Shown piece by piece: positions 53,901-62,900 of a stretch of DNA of 64,000 nucleotides. The stretch covers positions 112,248 to 176,247 of the forward strand of contig NZ_BAGF01000016.1 in assembly GCF_000308755.1 (NCBI RefSeq), in the 5' to 3' direction. Numbering within the stretch: position 1 is the first letter of the stretch; each line of letters starts with the position of its first letter. Below the pieces are notes generated by a model, which saw only the letters and a program-made list of their open reading frames with translations, searched no databases and was not told the origin of the DNA. Made by a program: the position numbers and the translations under genes. The DNA is from Nocardia pneumoniae NBRC 100136 (GTDB lineage Bacteria; Actinomycetota; Actinomycetes; Mycobacteriales; Mycobacteriaceae).

Positions 53901-56900
53901 GAACAGGATCGGCGCACACGCCTACGAGATGTACGTGGGCCGGAACGGCGATGTGCGGGTCCGCTCCTGGAGCCAAGAAGATTCGACCGATAGCGCCGCC
54001 CTCGAGCCCTCCGCCGTCACCGAGAACGACGAGCTCTACACCCCGGAGGTCGCGGCCCGTCTCCGGGAAGAAGTCCTGGAAACTGTCGTCATCTTCCGCC
54101 ACGGCAATGGCGAACCGGCAGTGCGGTACACCGCCGCCACAGCCAAGGCCCCGACCAGCGCCGGGGAGAGACTGCCGAACATCGGGCTGGCGCAGGAGGA
54201 ACAACAGGAGGTTTCGCCGGTCGGCGACGGCGCGGCCTCCGGCGGGCCGGTGCACACCCTGCCGTCCGGGAAGCCCGACCCGACGGCGATGCCGGAAGGA
54301 GAGCCGACCCCGTACCCGGCGAAGGCCGGCGAGGCCACCTTGGAGCAGCTGCGGCTCGAGAACGAGGCTGCCGGGCTGTTGGCGAAGCTGGGCTTCCGGA
54401 TCGAGCAGAACCCGGATGTCAAGGGCGACAAGAACCCCGATTACCGCATCGAAGGCCGGATCTTCGATCACTACGCGCCGCGCACCGAGACGCTGCGCAA
54501 TGTCATGTACCGGATCTGGGAGAAGCTCGACGAAAAGCAGGCCGACCGGTTGGTGGTCAACTTGTCCAACACCACGGTCACCGCCGACCAGATCCGGGAT
54601 TGGTTGCGCCGCCGTGGCATGCGCAAGTTGCGCGAGCTGATCGTGATCGACCAGGAGCACCGCGTTATCCACGTCTTCCCGACGTCCACGGTGACCGGAC
54701 AGGATCGGCCCCGGGCACCGATGCGGCCGCCGGCGGGTTGGGGGATGCCGCGGCAGCGGCAGGGCGACCAGACGGTTGACGACGTGGCCCGGTTCGAGAA
54801 GCCGAAACCCGATGCGGCGCTGGAACATCTGGACGGATCCCACCCGAAGATCTGCGGCCCGGCGGCATTGCGGTTCGGCCGCGACGACCTTGGCCTGAAC
54901 GTGAACCCGCCCGCCTCGGACGATCCCCGGATCAAAGCCGCGGGCATGGGCTGGACCGAGTTCGCGCGCGCGGCCAACGCCGACTGGCACGAGGACGGGT
55001 TCGAGTCGGTGGACGCCATCGCCGACCATGTGCGCGAACATGGCGGGGCGGTATTCGGCGCGGTGCAGTTCACCGGGCGCGCCCGCCGCGCGGTCGGCGG
55101 CCACGTCTTCGTCATCTACAAAGACAAGAAAACCGGCCTGGTCATGGTGCGCGAGCAACTGGGCGAGCGGGTCGTGCACACCACGTTCGCGAAGTGGGCA
55201 CAGCCGCGCAACATCTTGGGCGTGTACGGCATCGTCTTCAACGCCGACGGTACCGCGGAACACCCGCTCGGCGCCGACGGGAAGCGGGTCGATGGGAAGC
55301 CGACCGCGGTCCGGGCCCGCGACTTCGGCGGCCACGGCAATCTGGGCGCCAGGGCGCCGGACGACAACGCGTCGCCCGGGGAAATCGACGCGCGCAACCG
55401 AGAACGATTGCGGCAGGAACTGGAGCGGCTGGACGCCGTGCGCGGCCCGCTCGATCCGGCAGATGCGCAACGCAAAACCGAGCTGGAAGCGGTGCAGCTC
55501 ACCCTCGATGAGGTGCACGCCCGTGCTGGGACCGTACCCGCGCTGTTGTTGTCCTTCGATGAGGAGGCCGACGAGGGTGGTCGGGGACGAATCGTGCTCC
55601 AGTTCGGCAACCCGGCCACCGCACAGAACCTGCAGGTGCACGTGGCGCACACCGCGCGTAGTCGCGCCGGGGTCGTCCACAACGCTGGAGCGATTGTCGA
55701 TGTCTTTGCCGCCGAACAGCTGTGGGATCCATCCACGGCGCTGATCGCCGTGCTGCCGGTCGACGACGATGATGCGGTCAACGATCGGGCGCCGCACAAC
55801 GTCGGCATCGACGATCTCGATGCCGCCGCGCTGACCCGCCACTTGGTGACGGCGATCGCCGACCGGCCCGACGGGCCGCCGCGGATCACGCTGGTCGGCC
55901 ACGGCGACGGCGTCGACGTGATTCAGATGGCGCACCAGCAGCTGGTGACAGAGCTCGACGTGCCGATAGCGGTCGTGGAAGAACGGCCGGTCGCGGTGGG
56001 CGCGGATGGGGCAGTGCCCGCGTTCGACCTGACGGAGTACGAATACCCCCAGGCCGAAAACCATCCGGCCGCGCCGTTGCGGCGGATGTTCGAGCGGGAA
56101 GGCCTCACACCGGCTGCGGGCGCGGGACTGTGGAATAGCTTGAGCCAGCCGGAAAAGCGTGCCCTTGCCGAGCACGCCGCGGACCTGATCGCCAACACCG
56201 ATGGCATTGTCGACACGCACCGCACGACGGCGGTGCTGCGCAGGCTCGCCTGGATGATGCGCGCACGGCACGACAACTTCGACTGGGCCGAGGTGCGGCG
56301 CCTGAAAGCCATTGTGGCGGCGCTGAACCGGGCCGACCGGTTGACCGGCCAGTTGAGCGGATCCGCGTCGATCCGGCCGATCGCGTTGCCGCTGGGCGAA
56401 TTGATCGACGACCGTTCGTTCGTGTCGATCGATGAACTGACCACCGCCGACGAGATCACGGTGTTCGTCACGGCGGGCACGCCGAGCCCGGAGGCGCTGC
56501 GCGCGGGCCTGCGCCGGGCCAACCACCACCTCGCCGAACAGGAAGGCCTGCCGCAGCGCGGCGGCGGCCGCCGATCGCGCGCCGCAGCAGTGTGGCAGGG
56601 TACCGATCCGCAGCGGCTGGCCCGCGACCTGGCCGGGTTGATCGAAGACCGCCGTGTGCGTGCCGAACGCCGTCCCGGCCTCGCGCCCGAACCGGAGATC
56701 CGCATCGTGGTCGTCGACGACGCCGACACCGCCTTGGTGCGCGACGCGTTCGACGACGACCGATTCGCTTCCTACCGTGGCGGATTCGAGCCGGACGCAC
56801 CGGGCGGCGGCCACCGGACCCGGACCGATATCGCCCCCCGGGCGGAGCAGGCTCAACCGCCACAGCCGGACGCCGGACAATCGCAGCGGCAGGTATTGCC

Positions 56901-59900
56901 GGAAGACCCGCCCAACCCCGAGGCGTTCCCGCGGGCAGCGCACCTGTGGGAGCGGAAGTTCGGCGACTTCGGCAGCTACACCGCTGCCGACATGGCCCCG
57001 CGATGGCAGCGGTTGAGCTGGGACGAGCGTTGGATCCTGGTGGAAGGCGCGCCGGAGAAGATCGCCGACCAATCCGGTGTTCCGGCCCGGTGGCGTGACC
57101 GCGCCAACCGCAGGCTGCTGAGACGGGAAATTTCGGCGTTGGAAGCGCTGGAGCAGCAGGACGCGCTCACGCCAACCGAACGCGACCGGCTTGCGTTGCT
57201 GCGACAGCGGGTGCGAGAGCTGGAAGCCGCCGAACAGCGCGCCGCCTCGTTGCCCGGCCATCCGCCGGTGCACGTGCTGTCGCTCGGCCTGCGCGGATCC
57301 GGCCGACCCGATCGGTTGATGGTCGCGTTCGGCGATGTCGACACCGCCAACCGGGTCACCGTGACCGTGGTCGACCGCGTGACCGGCGGGTCGCTGCCGG
57401 AGGGCTTGGGCCATGCCGCCGACGACTTCGACGTGAACGCCCGCAGCGATTCCTACCGCAAGCACGCGTCGGTGGTGTATTTCGCCGCCCAGCTGCCGGA
57501 CGACAGCGCTGGGTTGGAGCTGATCCAAGACTTGCCCGGCCTCGTGCAGCCTCGGCGAACGCTCGGCATGTCCGCGCCGTATGTCGAGGTCTTCGCGTTG
57601 CCGGAAGCGGCAGGTTTGACGGATGCCGCGATGAACCTGTCGCGGGCGCTGTACGTCTTCGAAGATGTCGATATCGTCTGGGACGCACATGAACCGGTGG
57701 ATCGTGCCAACCTGGCCGCCTACCGGGTGCCGGACACCTCCTACGACCTGCCGTTGCTGGAACACGAGCTGGAGGGCCATCCGGCGACCTGCACCACGAA
57801 CGTGGCCCGCTCCCAGCACCGCAGGTGGCCCCACCTGGTCCCCGAGCCATTGGACGTGCAGACGCTGGACGGCCGCTCGGCGGACGAATACCAGGACATG
57901 CTGCGAGCTGGTTGGCACGAGAACGGTTTCGAGTCCGACCAGGATGCGACCGCCCACGACAAGATCGCCGATCACCTGCGTGCCCTCGGCCCCGGCGCGA
58001 CCGCCGTGGTGGTCGATGAATACCAATCGTTCGACGAGAACAACCCGAACGCGGTCGGCTCGCACACCTACGAGATGTTCGTCGACGCCGACGGCACCGT
58101 GAAAGTTCGCGACTGGACGTGGGCCAAAGCGCTGGAGCGCAACCACATCCAGCGTCCCGAACCCACGGAGGAAACCCACGACCACGTCGAGGGTCAACGG
58201 AAAGAGGGGGTACGCAAGACCTACGCCATCATCCGGAAGGCCGACGGCACTCCGGAGGTCCGCTACCAGCCGGAAGCCGGAGTTGCGGGCCGGGACAAGC
58301 CGGGAACCCTGATCGGCCGACAGCAACAGCCGGGGCGCGGTGAGGTGGCGCAGTTGCTGGCCGCGGCGCGCGCGGGTGGCTCTGCCGCGTCGAGCGCGTC
58401 GAGACGCCTGCAAGAAGTTTTCGGTCGACAGATCTTCCCGGAAGTGCGGGCCATGACCGGCAGCATGGAAGCCGTGTCGTTGGCGCGCGGCGCCGTCGAC
58501 GACGTGCTCGCCACTGCGGCGCACTACAACTGGAACCCGCCTGAAGGTCAGGATGTCCGCGACTGGCTGCTCGGTATCGCGCGCAAAGCGGTGGATCGCA
58601 GGATTGCGGAACGTGTTCGCGCGGCTGCCCTGGAGCGGGTGCGTGCCGATGCGGGCGGGGACGATAGCTACGCGGCAGCCGCATCGGAATGGCGCGCCCA
58701 GGTTTTGGTCTCGGCGCCGCCGGTCGCGATCGAACATGCCTTGAACAGCAGTCTCCGTGACTCACACCGGGAGTGGCTGCGACAGCGCTACGGTCTCGAG
58801 GCTCCCGAGAAGGCCGCGCTGTCCCGGGCTATGAGACTGGGTGCGGGCTCGTCCGCGGAGATCTTGGACAAAGCCGCGGCGCGCACGCTGGCCGACGCCG
58901 TCTTCGCTGAGTACCGGATCTCGCTGCATGAGCTGCCGCCACCAGGCACTCCACAATACGAGTTGTTGAACAGGTTGGTGGCCGCCCGCTTTCCTGCCGA
59001 GGTCGTGGCGGCCTTGGGAGGCGACCTCGAGAAGCTGCGACGCGCGGCGGAGGAGATTCCTGCCCGCTCGCGTGAGTACTTCAACCTCAGGTTCCTGCGG
59101 GGGCTTCCTCCCGAGCGGGCCTTGCGAATCATGGGAGTCGAGGCCACTCCCAGTTGGTATGAGACTGTCGCGACGGATTATTTGATGATTTCGTTGCTCG
59201 ACGTGCCGGAGCCGCCGGTTGTCGATATCGAAGGATGGTTGAACGGACTTCCGGAACCGGGCCCGGCCTACAGTCGACTGGTTGCGGATGTGATAGAGCG
59301 GCTGTCGGCGGTGTCTCCGACACTCGGGCAGGCGATTGCCGGGGACCTCACGAAACTGGCGCGTGCCGTCGCCGCTCTCCCCGCACAGCAGAAGGCCATC
59401 ACCTACCTGACAATCCTGCAAGGGCAGCCGTTGCTCGAGGCGAGCCGGGCAATGATGGTGACTCGGAACACCGCGGCTTCCCATCGACACGCCGCGATGA
59501 CGCACCTGGCCGAATTGTTCGCCCCATCCCACCCCGATGCGTCGATGGCGGAACAGGCCCAGGGGCAACAAAATCAGGCGCCGAGCCCGGGTATCGATGC
59601 TGCCGAGGCGGAGACACCCCAGGAAAAGCAGGACAAGGCTGTCGCAGCATTCCTCGATGCAGGTAGGCCGCCCACCGAAATGGATCTGGCCGTTGTGGCC
59701 GACTTGCCGCTGCGAACGGTCATTCTTGTGCTGAACAAGAAAGCGGTCAGCCCACGGGTGCACGACCAAGTGGTACGGGCCGCGAATCGGATCGGATACG
59801 TCCTGGCGGAGGATGTCGCCAGGCCGCAGCGTCGGCCCGATCAGGTCTCGCCGCACCGCGTTGCGCATCGCGCGAGAGTGTCGTATCGCGTTGTGCTGCG

Positions 59901-62900
59901 GGTGGCCAGGGGAGAGTCGGTTCCCGATTCCATTCGGGAAAGAGTGATGGCCGCGATGACGGAATTCGAATACGAGTTCCGAGACGGTGAAATAGTCTCC
60001 ATCCACGAATCCGCTCCGAAGTTCGAGTGGACCATTTTGGCCAAGCAAGCCGGAGTGGACAGGCACACTTTGCGGTTCATGCTCGACGGCCGTCCGGTGT
60101 CCGAGGAGACTCGACGGAACGTCGCCGAAGCGGCTGTTCGGCTCGGGCTCGAGCTTCCAGAAGCCATTGTGGTGTCGCCTCCGGTAACGCCGTCTCAGGC
60201 ACGGTTGGCTCGCGAGGCCGGTGTGTGGCGCGGCACCATCGCCAATCTGCTCAACGGTGGTCGGGTCAACTACTCGACATGGCGGCGGATCGCCGAGGCG
60301 GCTGCGCGGATCGGGTTCGAGCTTCCGGAATCGATTGCGCGACCGCCGGTCGAGTGGCCGATACGGAGGATCGCGAGTGCCGCCGGGTTGTCCAAAGCGT
60401 CGGTACAGCGGGTGCGCCGGGGGCTCTGGGTGGATCCTGATACCCGTGCGCGCGTGATCGGCGCGATACGACGGATCGCCCCCGAGCTCGTGGATGAGAT
60501 TCCGCCAGCGCCGCATCCGTCGAAACGAAAGGCCACCAAGCGGGATGTTGCGGCCTTGGCCGAGGTGTCCTACACGACAGTCAACCGGATCTTCGCCGAC
60601 GTGGACTACGAGGTGTCCGCTCAGCTGCGACAACGGGTATTCGCGGCGGCCGACATGCTCGGAATTGCGGTTCCCCCGGAGATCAGGTCCCGCCCGTCCG
60701 CGCCGCACAAGGTAACGCTGACGGAAGTTGCCGGTGAAGCCGGGGTGGCGATCAGCAGCGTCCACCGGGTATTCAATGGTGACCGCGTGGGAGCGGACGT
60801 GGTGTGGGCGGTACTGCGGGCGGCGACCTGGCTCGGGTTCCCGCTGCCGCCGCAGGTTCTGGCCCGAATCCAGCTGCCCCAGCAGTTCGTAGCCGACCTG
60901 GCCGAGTCGGCGGGCGTGTCAGAAGACACTGTGCGTCGCGTGTTCGCGCGCGAGGACGTGAACGTGGCGTCGTGGCGGCAGGTACGGGATGCGGCAACCC
61001 GGCTCGGCGTACTGCCGAGGCGGCCCTCGATCGCCGACGTGGCCGCATTGGCCGATGTTCCCCGCAATCACGCGGGCACGATACTGAGCAGGCGGGGACC
61101 GGTCTACACCGAAGTCGAACAACGGGTTCTCGTCGCCGCACGGATTCTTGGGTATCCGATGTCGTCCGCTCTCGCTGCGGCCGTTGATCCGCGGTTCGTG
61201 GCGACGAAATTCGTTCCCGCGCATTTTGTCAAAGGCCGTTTTGTACCTGCGTACTTCCACCCGCAGCCGACCCAGGCGGCGGTGGCGCGACGAGCAGGCG
61301 TCACCCAGTCCGTGGTCAGCGACGTGCTCAGCGGAAAAATCCCAGCGGACAGCGACCACGCGCAGTGGGTGCGCACAGCTGCCGACGAACTCGGCTATTG
61401 GTACGCACGTCCGCAGGTCGCCGATGTGGAACAGGTTCGAGTACTGCGGCTGGAATTGGCCGAGCTGCTGGGAGTGCCTACCGAACAGGTCGATCGTGCT
61501 GCGGTGGTGGCCGCGATGCACCGGATCGGCGACAGCACCGACGCACAGCACACTCGGTTGGCCGAAGCAGCACGTCGTTTCCTCGCCCTCGACGAGTGGC
61601 AATCGGTGCAACCGCCCACGCTGTTCCATGTGGCCCAATTGGCCGATGTCGGCCAGGCCACTGTGCGCAGGGCACTGGACCGGGCCTGGCCGTCGTACAC
61701 GGAAGAAGAGCAACGGGTCCTTGTCGCCGCCCAGTGGTTGGGCTACCGGATCCCGGCTCGCCTCTTGGGCGCTATCGACGCCGCATTTGCGGAGCGATTC
61801 ACGCCCGGACATTTCGTTGACGACCGTTTCGTGCGAGGACACTTCCGCCAACAACCGTCCCAGCAGCAGGTGGCGCGTCGAGCAGGTGTCACCCAGTCAG
61901 TGGTCAGTGCGGTGCTGCGTGGCGAGCCCGGGCATTCCGCGGAGGTCGCGCAGCGTGTGCGGGCAGCGGCCAACGAGCTCGGCTACTGGTATTCGTCGAT
62001 GCGCGAAGGAGGGTTCGAGCAGCTGCAGGCACTGCGGGTCCAGCTGGCAGACCTGCTTGGGACCTCTCCGGAGAGCCTCGACCGCGCCGGGGTGGCGGCC
62101 GCATCGCAGCGGGTCGACTCCGACGAGGCGGCAGACCTGGTTGCTGCTTTCCTGGGCCTCGACGATAGAGAGTTGGCACAGCAACCCACTGTCGTCGATG
62201 TAGCCAAGTTGTCCGGTGTGCCCAGACAGACGGTCGACGCCGTGCTCGGTAGGCGTAGTCCGGTGTACACCGAAGAGGAACAGCGCGTCCTCGTCGCGGC
62301 TCAATGGCTCGGATACCAGCCGATTCCAGATGAACTGCTGGCAGCGATCGATCCGGACTTCGTCGCGGAGAGGTTCACACCCGGTCACTTCTCCAACGGG
62401 CAATTTGTTCCAGGCGAGTTCGTTCCCCAGGCCAAACAGGTCGACGTGGCCGCGCGTGCGGGCGTATCGCAGACGGTGGTCAGCCGCGTGCTTCGAGGGG
62501 GCGGCAGCGCCGAGGCGCGGCGCAAGGTGGCCGAAGCGGTCGAAGATCTCCGTTACTGGTATCACCGGAGCAGAGGTTCGTCGACGACGGGATCGCCGGC
62601 ACCGGCCGACGGAGTTGCGGGGCAGCGCCGTCGGGGTCGTGGGGCGACAGCGACGACGGAAGCGCAGTCCGATTTTGTGGCGATGGGCGGGCGGCCGCAG
62701 GCCCGGGGGGCGGCGCAGGTGCAGGGGCGGCCCGCGGCGGGGGACATCCCCGATATCGAGACCGCCACGGCCGATTACGACTACACCGACAACCATCCGC
62801 CGCAGCGGCTGTGTGGGGTCAAGGTGCAGCGTGTGGCCGTGGCCTTTGCGGGCCCGGAGCAGTCGTCCAAGATGCGGCCGGAATCACTCGACGACCGCGA

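Noticed and set aside
53344..58737. Minus-strand open frame of 1,797 codons, and similar long antisense frames at 19984-22866, 22894-27804, 28102-29643, 32884-35700 and 51340-53289
   Set aside because: They lie opposite the giant plus-strand gene and read as His/Arg/Gly/Pro-rich sequence without family motifs. They arise because the plus-strand codon usage in very GC-rich DNA rarely creates antisense stops.
59662..62575. CRISPR array or simple DNA repeat as explanation for the periodic signal
   Set aside because: The repetition is at protein level with diverged DNA and variable spacing; no constant direct repeat exists.
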